Assembly: GCF_030166655.1 (NCBI RefSeq)
Contig: NZ_CP126446.1
Location: forward strand, 1,612,001 to 1,676,000
Origin: Pontibacillus chungwhensis
Lineage (GTDB): Bacteria > Bacillota > Bacilli > Bacillales > BH030062
Direction: 5' to 3'
DNA: 64,000 bases
Shown here: in pieces, positions 25,392-33,361 of the stretch
Position numbering within the stretch: position 1 is the first letter of the stretch
Layout: every line of letters starts with the position of its first letter
Made by a program: the position numbers and the translations under genes
The notes under the pieces: generated by a model
Seen by the model: only the letters and a program-made list of their open reading frames with translations
The model's database searches: none
Told to the model about the DNA's origin: nothing

Positions 25392-25739
25392 TTAAATAAT
25401 ATTTTGAATGTCTTGAGAATCTGTAACCATTAATAGGACTTTTCCCTCATCTAAGTGTTCTTCGTATGTTTCAGCTTCGTGTTGAGAAAATCCGAGGTCT
25501 TGTAATTTATTACGTAGCTCGTCACCTTTTTTGTTGAAAAGGTTGCCGACAATCTCTCCCATATTCATTTCGTTTATTCCAACGGTATTTGCGTCGGTAT
25601 TGTCTGCGAGGCGTTCAGTGCGGTCATCATCGTGAGTCATTAAATAGATATGATCCTTTGTAACACCATTATCCGCTAATTTCTGGACGTCATTTTGAAG
25701 CTTTTCGTCATTCTGGTACTCTCGTACAAAAGGTTTCAT
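25392..25739 (-). CDS. General stress protein 17M-like (YflT family)
   Basis: A 115-aa protein of the YflT/GSP17M family: KPFVREYQNDEKLQNDVQKL at the N-terminus, HIYLMTHDDDRTERLAD, and a C-terminal EHLDEGKVLLMV. It is hydrophilic and cytosolic, of unknown biochemical role. AAGGAGG lies 8 nt upstream, and a good sigma-B promoter is present at 25777-25801, consistent with the family's known sigma-B control in Bacillus. Confidence 0.85.
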   Translation of the reverse strand: MKPFVREYQNDEKLQNDVQKLADNGVTKDHIYLMTHDDDRTERLADNTDANTVGINEMNMGEIVGNLFNKKGDELRNKLQDLGFSQHEAETYEEHLDEGKVLLMVTDSQDIQNII

Positions 25740-25776
25740 TGTAAAGTTCCTCCTTCATTATTATTCCACTTTTTCA

Positions 25777-25801
25777 CTTCCCTGTAGAGGTATTGTGAAA
25801 C
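25777..25801 (-). promoter_or_regulatory. Sigma-B promoter of the YflT-like gene
   Basis: Minus strand GTTTCA (25801-25796), 13-nt spacer, GGGAAG (25782-25777). Five of six positions match at each box relative to GTTTAA/GGGWAW. Confidence 0.6.
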
Positions 25802-25952
25802 ATTTGGATGGTTTTTGTAAGAGTTATGTGAAAAATATGACTTATATGAAAACAAATTGTAATATAACCGTAACTTTATGACGAACAATCTTTTGTTAGA
25901 ATGGTCCTAGTAGAAAAAACAGACGATACTAGAAAAAGATGGAGTGGGGAAT

Positions 25953-26855
25953 ATGTTGAAAAAGATCATTGCTTGTGGAATGGCCGTTATGTTCACATTC
26001 AGTAGTGCATCTGTAGTAGGAGCTGCAACCAATTCGGACAAGTTGTTAAGCGTAGCTAGAACACATATGGGGGTACCATACGTCTTTGGAGGACAGAGCG
26101 CAAGCGGATTTGACTGCTCTGGGTATACTCAGTATGTATATAATAAAGTAGGCATTTCAATTCCACGTACGACAGGAAGTCAGGCTACTGTAGGGGAAGC
26201 TGTAAGTAAAAGCAACTTAAAACCTGGTGATTTAATATTTTTCAAAAATACTTACAAGAGAGGAATCTCTCATGTGGGAATTTATGTAGGAAATAATAAC
26301 TTCATTAGTGCGACTTCAAGTAAAGGGGTGGACGTCGTATCATTGAATAATTCTTATTGGGGTCCGAAGTATGCAACAGCGCGCCGAGTTGAAAACTTCG
26401 ATGTTAATGCATTATTTGATGACTTAGATGAGAATAATGAAGCTTATACAGCAATCAAAGAATTGGTGGAGAATGAAATCATTAATGGCTACCGTGATGG
26501 AACGTTCAAGCCTGACCAACCTGTTACAAGAGGACAAGCAGCTGCATTAATTAACAATATCATTGGTTTTGAGGCAAGTAATCAAGAGCCGTTTTCTGAT
26601 GTGAGTGCTGGCCATACCTTTGCTAGCCAAATTGCGGCAATGAAAGAACTTGGCATTATTCACGGTTTTAACAATGGACTGTTCAAACCGGATGAATTCA
26701 TTACACATGGGCAAATGGCAATTATGATTAAGAATGCATTAGAAGTTACAGGTGGAAACCCAGACGAAATGAAACAAGATGGGTACGATGAGCGAGCTTC
26801 TCGTGCGGAATTTGCAACAGCCTTACACGACACTCTTTTTCAATATAATAAGTAA
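25953..26855 (+). CDS. Secreted NlpC/P60 endopeptidase with two SLH domains
   Basis: A 300-aa exported peptidoglycan endopeptidase. The signal peptide ends about residue 26 (VVGAATN). The NlpC/P60 domain has catalytic Cys in GFDCSGYTQYVY and His in ISHVGIYVGNN. Two SLH segments follow: IKELVENEIINGYRDGTFKP and MKELGIIHGFNNGLFKPDEF. ATG at 25953 is chosen because GGAG lies 8 nt upstream; GTG at 25944 overlaps the site. It would cleave stem-peptide bonds while held to the wall polymer, alongside the other SLH proteins of the window. Confidence 0.88.
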   Translation: MLKKIIACGMAVMFTFSSASVVGAATNSDKLLSVARTHMGVPYVFGGQSASGFDCSGYTQYVYNKVGISIPRTTGSQATVGEAVSKSNLKPGDLIFFKNTYKRGISHVGIYVGNNNFISATSSKGVDVVSLNNSYWGPKYATARRVENFDVNALFDDLDENNEAYTAIKELVENEIINGYRDGTFKPDQPVTRGQAAALINNIIGFEASNQEPFSDVSAGHTFASQIAAMKELGIIHGFNNGLFKPDEFITHGQMAIMIKNALEVTGGNPDEMKQDGYDERASRAEFATALHDTLFQYNK

Positions 26856-26881
26856 CTAAATCTTTACTAGTATGACGGTTT

Positions 26882-26919
26882 AAGAGTCTCTTTGGTTTCA
26901 TTCCAAGGAGGCTCTTTTT
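26882..26919 (+). terminator. Terminator after the NlpC/P60-SLH gene
   Basis: AAGAG-CTC-TTGG (26882-26895) pairs with CCAA-GAG-CTCTT (26903-26916), then a U-run. Confidence 0.85.
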
Positions 26920-27328
26920 AGTTCAGTATTTTATCTCTATTTGTTATTTACCCAGGCTGTAAATAAGTAAAACATAAGAGTTTTAAGGACGTTTGAGAGG
27001 GTAGGGTCCAATGGACTAATGAATGTGCGCTCATTTAGGTCAATGGGTGTGGTTTGTTAAGTTAATGTGTGAAAATTGGTCTTAATTTCCTGCTACTTAA
27101 GAATCGAAAATTATCAGAATATTGATATATTTCTAATTTTTATTTATGATGGGTCTAACTTACATCCTATACTCATTTATATGCTTGGGAAAATAAAGGG
27201 ACAAAAGGGTGATTTTATCAGTCTTTTCTTCTAGGTTTTCCCAAAAATAAAGAGAGGTGTGAGAGGAGTATGAGAGAGATAGGAAGCATATGCTCTAGTA
27301 AAGAGTAAGTGCTTCTTCAGAGAGAGAG
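26920..27328. other. Long leader/intergenic region upstream of the XRE-TPR regulator
   Basis: No gene seen. It contains the inverted repeat TTGGGAAAA (27185-27193) with TTTTCCCAA (27236-27244), each arm near AAAATAAAG, and an AGCATATGCT palindrome at 27285-27294. A 12-codon frame near 27270 was not accepted as a gene. Confidence 0.45.
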
Positions 27329-28621
27329 TTGATCTTTACATTGAAAGGTTCTGAAGTTGGGAAAACGATAAAGTTACATCGGCTGAACCAAAACCGCACG
27401 CTTGAGGAAACAGCTCAGGGAATTTGTTCAATCTCCTATTTAAGTAAGATTGAGAACGGGCTGACCAAATCAAGTGATGAAATTGTTCAATTACTCTTTA
27501 ATCGATTGAATATCCCCGTAGAAACGCTTGAAGAAGAACTAGATGAAGGGGTCCTTGAACAAGAACTGCAAGAATGGTACACCGTTATTTTACAAAGGGA
27601 AACGGACCAGGCGACTGAGCAATATGTGAAATTAAAGCAAAAATTAAGCACACTCTCCACTCCGAGTACCTTGTCATTATTTAAACTCTATGAAGTTCGC
27701 TATCATCTCCATATGCGCCACCTTTCAGAAGTGCCGGTTCTCATGGACCGATTAGAAAGGATGCAAGATTTATTTGAAGAGAAACATCATTACTATTATA
27801 TGAAGTTTTATGGTCTCTACCACCATGTTCAAGAAAGGTATCAGGAAGCCCAGCAATATTACAAGAAAGCGTTGGCAATCGGATATCAGAACACATTAAG
27901 TGATAGTGAAAGAGCTGATTTGTATTTCGTGACCGCGATCAATGAGTCCTCTTTGCAAAATGTGACACTGGCTCTTCATTATGCAAGGTTGGCACTAAAT
28001 TTATATACAGTTCAATTTGATTTTAAACGTAGTGGAGATTGTCAAATTTTACTTGGGATTTGTTATAAGCGTACTCGCCAATTTGAGCAAGCGGATCAGT
28101 GCTTTCAGCTAGCTGTCAAAGCTGCTGGTAACCTGCAAAGTTCCTATTTAAAAGGAATCGCCTATCATAATTTAGGTTCCTTGCACGCTGCTCTTTCTCA
28201 TCATGAGAAAGCAATTGATTATTTTCAGAAGAGCTTGATCTATAAGGAGAATAAGAATAGTAAAGGGAAATTAACGAGTATTGCTTCTATTGTGGAGTCT
28301 CTTTACGCCTTAGGTGATCAAGGAAGAGCATTAGAATGGATTGATCGAGGCTTAATGATGATCAATCAACAAGAGGATTTTCAAATCCTTCGATATTATT
28401 TTCAGGTGTATAAATACCGGGTCTTAGAGGATCTCATTAGTCTGGAGCATTATTTAAGGGAAACAGTCATTCCTTATTTTATCGATAATGAAAACCAATT
28501 CTATATCGGACTCTACTGTGAACTGCTTGCTGAGTGCTTGCAGAAACACAAGAGGTATAAGGATGCTTGTTATTACTTGACTCTGGCTAATGAATCACAT
28601 AAAAAATTATCAATTACCTAA
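27329..28621 (+). CDS. RRNPP-type XRE-TPR transcription regulator (PlcR/NprR-like)
   Basis: A 430-aa protein. An N-terminal XRE helix-turn-helix (VGKTIKLHRLNQNRTLEETA; SISYLSKIENGLTKSS) covers residues 10-65. A long array of TPR-like helices follows, e.g. ERYQEAQQYYKKALAIGYQ, RQFEQADQCFQLAVKAAG and AYHNLGSLHAALSHHEKAID. This is the architecture of peptide-pheromone receptors of the Rap/NprR/PlcR/PrgX group. Start is uncertain: TTG at 27329 has only a weak GA-rich site, and a second TTG lies at about 27341. A secreted 41-aa pro-peptide gene follows after 16 nt, the hallmark of the group. Confidence 0.85.
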   Translation: MIFTLKGSEVGKTIKLHRLNQNRTLEETAQGICSISYLSKIENGLTKSSDEIVQLLFNRLNIPVETLEEELDEGVLEQELQEWYTVILQRETDQATEQYVKLKQKLSTLSTPSTLSLFKLYEVRYHLHMRHLSEVPVLMDRLERMQDLFEEKHHYYYMKFYGLYHHVQERYQEAQQYYKKALAIGYQNTLSDSERADLYFVTAINESSLQNVTLALHYARLALNLYTVQFDFKRSGDCQILLGICYKRTRQFEQADQCFQLAVKAAGNLQSSYLKGIAYHNLGSLHAALSHHEKAIDYFQKSLIYKENKNSKGKLTSIASIVESLYALGDQGRALEWIDRGLMMINQQEDFQILRYYFQVYKYRVLEDLISLEHYLRETVIPYFIDNENQFYIGLYCELLAECLQKHKRYKDACYYLTLANESHKKLSIT

Positions 28622-28637
28622 GGGAGAGTGGGAAAGT

Positions 28638-28763
28638 ATGAAAAAATGGATGATTTCAGCTTTAGCTATTGGGGCGATCGCTTTTTCAGCAATAGGTGGG
28701 TTTACTGCGCAGGCATTAGACGAAGAGCCAGAACCTTGCACAATTGAATTAACAGACATTTAA
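28638..28763 (+). CDS. Secreted 41-aa pro-peptide, candidate pheromone for the XRE-TPR regulator
   Basis: The peptide begins MKKWMISALAIGAIAFSAIG, a Lys-start signal sequence. A likely signal-peptidase site is AQA before LDEE, and it ends DEEPEPCTIELTDI. Size, signal peptide and position 16 nt after an XRE-TPR gene match Phr, NprX and PapR precursors. The mature signal would be a C-terminal or internal 5-8-mer, perhaps from CTIELTDI. GGGAGAG lies 9 nt upstream. A strong terminator follows. Homology was not used; the call rests on context. Confidence 0.75.
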   Translation: MKKWMISALAIGAIAFSAIGGFTAQALDEEPEPCTIELTDI

Positions 28764-28768
28764 GTAGT

Positions 28769-28803
28769 AAAGCCCCGGACTCTGGTTGAGTTCGGGGCTT
28801 TTT
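28769..28803 (+). terminator. Terminator of the RRNPP cassette
   Basis: AAGCCCCG-ACTC pairs with GAGT-CGGGGCTT, then a U-run. Confidence 0.9.
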
Positions 28804-28868
28804 GTATGAGCTATTCCTCTGATCAAAAGTGAATATCTGTCAAATTCAAACGATTTACCTCAACGCGA

Positions 28869-30065
28869 TTAAGAGGAGTGCACGGTCGATTGCGATCTTA
28901 GTCGTGTTGCTTTTTTATTCGTCATAACTTTATAAAGGTACATCACAACGAAAACGAATAATCCCATTATAAAATATAACGAATGATATCCAAGTAGCGA
29001 CACTACTATGCCTAATACATAGGAGCCGGTGGCGATACCTGTATCAAATAATGTGAAGAATGTCGCTGTTGCATGTCCACTTCTGTGATGGTCGGCAGAT
29101 TGAATGGCTAACGTTTGGAAGCAAGGGACAAGGCTACCATAGCCAAGACCAATGAATGTAGCTGAGAGCAATAGCATAAAGGATGAATCTGTAATACTTA
29201 ACGTAAGCAAACCAAGTGCAAATAGAACGAGCGACGGATAAATCACAATGCTTGGTCCTCTAGAGTCAAATAGTCGGCCTACAAAGGGTCTAGAGACTAG
29301 CATAGCAATGGCGAATACGGCAAAGAAGAAACTAGCTGCTTCTAGTAATCCAAGTGATTTCGTATAGATAGATATATATGAAATGACACTTGAGTAGGAG
29401 AAAGCTAATAAACTTCCTACAAGCGCAATCGGTAAAGCTTTTACTTCAAATAAATCATGAAAGCTTAACTTCTTCTTACTTGAAGGAGCTTCTGTTGCTG
29501 GTGCGGATACTAAACTAGTGAATAGAAGAGCACCGGCGAGTAAAGCACCGAGTATTATGAAGAGCGTTGAGAAGCTAAGCCAATTTAATAGGGTTAAGGC
29601 TAGGAATGGACCTGCCACTACTGCGAGATTCATTGACATTGCAAAGTATCCAAGCCCCTCACCGCGACGACTATCTGGAGTAATATCCGCCGCAATAGCA
29701 CCTGCAGCAGTTGTGGCGATTGCAAACCAAATCCCATGGAAAAATCGAAGCGCTAATAATAAATAAAAACTTGTAGCCGCTACATATACGAATGTAGTGA
29801 GCATAAATAACAACAAACTAATCAAAAGCATTCTTTTCTTCCCAAAGTCTTCTAATAACTTTCCAGAAAAAGGCCTTACCAGAATAGCTGAAAGTAAGAA
29901 AAGCGTAACGATTAAACCAGCCTGAGACTCGGAGCCGTTTAGATCATCGGTCACATATATCGGTAATGTGGTTAAAAGAGCATAGAAGGTAAGAAATAAG
30001 AAAAAATTGCTTAAGGAAATAAATAAAAAGCTTTTCGTCCATATAGGTGATTTTTTTTGAGTCAT
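28869..30065 (-). CDS. MFS transporter
   Basis: A 398-aa major-facilitator protein with 12 hydrophobic segments. It has the loop 2-3 motif GKLLEDFGKKRMLL and a second-half equivalent GRLFDSRGPS. Start 30065 is chosen because AGAGGAGG lies 7 nt upstream. It looks like a drug or sugar efflux-type (DHA1) carrier; the substrate is unknown. It lies downstream of, and convergent with, the pheromone cassette. Confidence 0.85.
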   Translation of the reverse strand: MTQKKSPIWTKSFLFISLSNFFLFLTFYALLTTLPIYVTDDLNGSESQAGLIVTLFLLSAILVRPFSGKLLEDFGKKRMLLISLLLFMLTTFVYVAATSFYLLLALRFFHGIWFAIATTAAGAIAADITPDSRRGEGLGYFAMSMNLAVVAGPFLALTLLNWLSFSTLFIILGALLAGALLFTSLVSAPATEAPSSKKKLSFHDLFEVKALPIALVGSLLAFSYSSVISYISIYTKSLGLLEAASFFFAVFAIAMLVSRPFVGRLFDSRGPSIVIYPSLVLFALGLLTLSITDSSFMLLLSATFIGLGYGSLVPCFQTLAIQSADHHRSGHATATFFTLFDTGIATGSYVLGIVVSLLGYHSLYFIMGLFVFVVMYLYKVMTNKKATRLRSQSTVHSS

Positions 30066-30225
30066 AAGAGTCCTCCTCTGATGTTCTTGTCGGTAGCAGG
30101 ATTCTGCTTTGTTGTCTATTCGATTAAAAACACCAAGATTCATATTATGCTTCTTATTATCCTTTGTAAAGGTATATGCATTTCCATTTAGGCTTCTAGT
30201 TGTTGGTTATGGATGTGATCCATAT

Positions 30226-30402
30226 GGGCCGTTATATTTTATGAGTGCTCGGGCTTGTTCGGGGACAACTCGCTTTCCGAGGGGGAGCTGGGAAGACTCC
30301 TCGTTCGCATTCGCTCTCTGTGGGGTCTCCCCTAGGCTCTTTCCCCCGTAGGAGTCTCGCAGTCCCCGAACAAGCCCTGACTACATAGGGGGTGAACGGC
30401 CT
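30226..30402 (-). repeat. Interspersed palindromic element, copy C (177 bp, reverse orientation)
   Basis: Outer arms GGCCGTT (30227-30233) with AACGGCC (30395-30401). Inner arms GGGCTTGTTCGGGGAC (30251-30266) with GTCCCCGAACAAGCCC (30362-30377), 16 bp perfect. It contains AACTCGCTTTCC and GTAGGAGTCTCGC, reverse complements of the core ends of copy A. The inner arm sequence differs from copy A yet is perfectly paired. Confidence 0.87.
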
Positions 30403-30439
30403 TGAGGCACGAATTGTGTGAGGTGACCTCTCCGCATAA

Positions 30440-30690
30440 TGCATGTTGCCGTTCATCCAAATATGGCAAAGGTGGGCTTGGAAACTGCTAAACTCCCGTG
30501 GGCAGAAGAGCCAGTTCAGTTCCAGCGTGGAGGACCTAGCGCGATAAGTCATCTTTTTTCCAAAGGCTAAACGCCTTTTCCAAAAAGCTGTCTTATCCGT
30601 ACGGTCCTAGGCACCAAGCTTGCACATTTCAATCTAGGAGAGCGAGTTGACCCTGGGCAAGCCCAAGCACTCATCAATCGTATCGGCCCT
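30440..30690 (+). repeat. Diverged copy D of the interspersed element with a large central dyad
   Basis: The right end (GAGCGAGTTG, CAAGCCCAAGCACTCATCAAT, CGGCCC) matches the right end of copy A. Inner arm remnants are GGGCTTG (30474-30480) with CAAGCCC (30658-30664). The middle carries a stepped hairpin 30531-30608: AGGACC/GGTCCT, GATAAG/CTTATC, CTTTTT/AAAAAG, AAAGGC/GCCTTT. No gene. Confidence 0.6.
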
Positions 30691-30730
30691 TTACTACTAA
30701 AAATTCTTAGCTATAAGGATTATGGAACAC

Positions 30731-30755
30731 AAAAAAATCCCCGGCATGGCCGGGG
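30731..30755 (-). terminator. Terminator of the subtilisin gene
   Basis: Minus-strand CCCCGG/CCGGGG hairpin (30740-30745 with 30749-30754) followed by seven U. Confidence 0.9.
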
Positions 30756-30774
30756 AACGAAGGGGAAAGTTCAT

Positions 30775-31926
30775 TTATTGTGCTACTGCAAAAGTAGTAG
30801 TAGCTGCATTTACTGCTTCCTGTACGTTAATGAGTCCATTCCCGTAATAGAAAGCATCGCCTAAAGGCGTTGTGGTACTATTTAGTAAGCTGCGCACTTC
30901 TTGGTTAGTAAGAGAGCTGTCCTCAGCTAAAATGAGTGCTGCAGCACCGGCTACATGCGGGGACGCCATTGACGTTCCGTTATAAGAGCCGTAAGTATTG
31001 CCTGGTAGTGTACTGTAAATATTAGCTCCTGGTGCCATTACTTCTAATTCTTCACCAACGGAAGAAAAAGAGGCACGGTTCAAGCTTTCATCTACTGCTC
31101 CAACAGCAACAACAGATGCGTATTTAGCTGGATATCCGATGGTATTCTTTTTTCCTTTAGATCCTTCATTTCCAGCCGCGGCTATTAACAAAACACCTTG
31201 TTGGTAAGCTTGATCCATTGCTTGTTCTAATGTTGTTGAGCCACGGCTTCCGCCTAAACTCATATTTACAACGTCAATGTTGTTGTCGACGGCCCATTCA
31301 ATCCCTTTTGCGATTCCGCTGTAAGAACCACTGCCGCTGCTGTTTAATACCTTAACAGCATAAAGTTCAGCTGATGGGGCTACCCCGATGACACCAAGGG
31401 AATTGTTGACACCTGCAATTGTGCCAGCTACGTGTGTACCGTGACCGTTTCCATCATTAAATGGGTCCGGTTCACCATCTACGAAACTTGCGCCACCTGC
31501 TACTTGTAAATCTTCATGACTAGCGCTGATTCCGCTGTCTAATACTGCTACTTTAATTCCGCTACCAGAATTCCCGCTTGCTTGAACATCGTCAGCATTG
31601 ATTGCGGGAATGCCCCACGGGGTTGTCTGCCCGTAAGCTTGTACGTTAGCATCTTCTTCAATATAAGCAACATTTGGATTCTTCTTAAGAGCTTCTACAG
31701 CTTTAGGGGGGAGTTTTGCCTGAACAACATTCATATACTTGAATTGATGCTTCACTTTTCCGCCAACCTTATGAATGGTAGATACTTCTTTGTGATCGAC
31801 CCCAGCCTTAAACCCAATTAAATAGTCTTGGGGTTTCTCTGACGGCTGAGCCGAAATTTTGCTTGGTCCTATGGATAAAGATAAGACGAACATAAAGCTA
31901 AGTAGTGCAATGACCAATCGTTTCAA
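30775..31926 (-). CDS. aprE: Secreted subtilisin-family serine protease
   Basis: A 383-aa preproprotein. The signal peptide is residues 1-26 (ends KISAQ). The inhibitor_I9 propeptide runs about 27-110 and includes DYLIGFKAG and [11 protein letters not shown]. Mature S8 subtilisin begins near [15 protein letters not shown]. The catalytic triad is Asp in VAVLDSGI, His in [14 protein letters not shown] and Ser in [16 protein letters not shown], with oxyanion Asn in AAAGNEG. Length matches the aprE family. AAGGAGGG precedes the ATG. In Bacillus such proteases are often controlled by quorum sensing; the RRNPP cassette nearby is suggestive only. Confidence 0.93.
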   Translation of the reverse strand: MKRLVIALLSFMFVLSLSIGPSKISAQPSEKPQDYLIGFKAGVDHKEVSTIHKVGGKVKHQFKYMNVVQAKLPPKAVEALKKNPNVAYIEEDANVQAYGQTTPWGIPAINADDVQASGNSGSGIKVAVLDSGISASHEDLQVAGGASFVDGEPDPFNDGNGHGTHVAGTIAGVNNSLGVIGVAPSAELYAVKVLNSSGSGSYSGIAKGIEWAVDNNIDVVNMSLGGSRGSTTLEQAMDQAYQQGVLLIAAAGNEGSKGKKNTIGYPAKYASVVAVGAVDESLNRASFSSVGEELEVMAPGANIYSTLPGNTYGSYNGTSMASPHVAGAAALILAEDSSLTNQEVRSLLNSTTTPLGDAFYYGNGLINVQEAVNAATTTFAVAQ

Positions 31927-32302
31927 TAGAATCCCTCCTTAAATAGTTGACTCTATTGTATAACGGGTCTAAAAGAATTTCTTTGGGACAATAAAAGATT
32001 GATAGGGAAGGGGAGGGCGTAAAAGGAATCGCTTTTAGAGAAAAATAGGAGAATGGGCACGGGTTTTGAAAGGTTTAAATGAGGATTTGTGCAAATCAAG
32101 CGTGGAAACGATAGAAGAACGGGTGTTTGGGGAAAGGGTTTGGGAAAAGTAGAATAGGAGAGTGGTTTGGATACCATTTACTAGTATACCACAAAATTAT
32201 GAAAATATTGGATAAAAAATGTATTTATCTTCATATGATTACTTGAGTCCTTTGTGATGTTCCCCTATAATAGGAAGTAACAAAAAAAGCATACGTAAGA
32301 AG
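31927..32302. other. Intergenic stretch between subtilisin and TPP riboswitch
   Basis: No gene seen. The first part is purine-rich on the plus strand; promoters for both divergent transcripts must lie here. TACAAT on the minus strand near 31955 could be the subtilisin -10. Confidence 0.35.
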
Positions 32303-32452
32303 ACCACAAGGGGAGCCGCTAGGCTGAGATTGAACGATTCGTTCTGACCCTCTGAACCTGTTAGTTAGTACTAGCGTAGGGATGTGGCTTTAGTGATGGC
32401 GCAATGCAAACGGACTATCCATCTTAAAGCTCTCCCTTGCATTGCTTTTTTT
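32303..32452 (+). ncRNA. TPP (THI-box) riboswitch with terminator
   Basis: The aptamer (32303-32389) shows GGGGAGCCGCTAGGCTGAGA, GACCCTCTGAACCTG and ACTAGCGTAGGGATGTGGC, the THI-box consensus. The expression platform is GCAATGCAA (32401-32409) with TTGCATTGC (32437-32445) and seven U. It lies directly upstream of a ThiT-type transporter. Confidence 0.95.
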
Positions 32453-32484
32453 GTGTGCATTTTTATTTTAGGGAGGCGATTCAG

Positions 32485-33075
32485 ATGAAACATAGTCCGA
32501 TTTTATTTTTAGTAGAGGTAGCGATGTTTGCGGCTCTAGGTGCAGTTTTAAGTTTACCGTTTTTAACTATTCCGTTGTGGGTCCAAGGCGGATCCATTGC
32601 CTTTGCCATGGTTCCTATTTTCTTTATGGCTTATCGATGGGGGTTAAAAGGTGGCGTTACAACAGGACTTTTAGTGGGGATTTTTAATTCATTGATTAAT
32701 CCATTTATAGTCCACCCTGTCCAATATGTGATGGACTATCCTCTTGCTTATGCTGTGGTTGGTATAGCAGGAATCTTTTCTAAGCCAGCGCTTAAAGCTG
32801 TTCGGGATGGTCATGCAAAGTCGTTCACAGTTTATATTGTAATGGGCACATTACTTGGAAGTGCACTTCGGTTTATGAGTCACTTTATAGGTGGGATTGT
32901 GTTCTTCTCTTCCTTTGCGCCAGAAGGCACAGCAGTCTGGTACTATTCCTTAACCTATAATATTGGTTATATGCTGCCATCGTTTATTATTAGTGCAGTC
33001 ATATTGAATATCATTTTATATAAACAGCCGAAGTTGCTCCGTTTTGGCGGGTCCCAAACCGCGAAATCTGTGTAA
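32485..33075 (+). CDS. thiT: Thiamine ECF transporter S-component ThiT
   Basis: A 196-aa membrane protein with six segments of the ThiT/YuaJ family. Substrate-site segments are SLPFLTIPLWVQGGSI and HPVQYVMDYPLAYAVVG; the N-terminal segment MFAALGAVLSL has the AxxxA-type helix that docks the ECF T-component. Start 32485 follows AGGGAGG. It is controlled by the upstream TPP riboswitch, so it is expressed when thiamine pyrophosphate is low. The shared ECF module (EcfAAT) is not in the window. Confidence 0.92.
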   Translation: MKHSPILFLVEVAMFAALGAVLSLPFLTIPLWVQGGSIAFAMVPIFFMAYRWGLKGGVTTGLLVGIFNSLINPFIVHPVQYVMDYPLAYAVVGIAGIFSKPALKAVRDGHAKSFTVYIVMGTLLGSALRFMSHFIGGIVFFSSFAPEGTAVWYYSLTYNIGYMLPSFIISAVILNIILYKQPKLLRFGGSQTAKSV

Positions 33076-33094
33076 CTCATAACAGGTTCAAGAT

Positions 33095-33145
33095 AAAAAG
33101 GCGTGTCGCAGAGAGAAAAGACGATCTGCGGCACGCTTTTGTTTT
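33095..33145 (+). terminator. Terminator of thiT
   Basis: AAAAGGCGTGTCGCAGA pairs with TCTGCGGCACGCTTTT (one GU/mismatch); U-rich end. Confidence 0.9.
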
Positions 33146-33361
33146 AATATAGAGTTTGAAAAGGCCGTGTTTGAGGAAAGCAAGTCGTGAAAGGGAATAC
33201 TTGATTAGTAGATCTTAATATGAAATAACAAGATGTTCTTTCTAGTGATAAATGAGTAAATTAGGAATCTAATATATTAATTGCAAAAAATAGGTTCGTT
33301 TTTTCTAGAAGAGGGTAAAGGTGTATGTGGAATGTATCTTTTAAAAGGGGGAAATTAACAT

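Noticed and set aside
27271-27309. 12-codon leader peptide (MREIGSICSSKE) before the XRE-TPR gene
   Set aside because: Ribosome site spacing is poor and the composition shows no attenuation pattern; too weak to report as a gene.
30109-30552. Frames of 80 and 106 aa
   Set aside because: They cover repeat copies C and D on opposite strands, with no supporting start signals.
31953-32177. 74-aa minus-strand frame
   Set aside because: Low-complexity Pro/Ser/Phe composition from a purine-rich stretch; no ribosome site.
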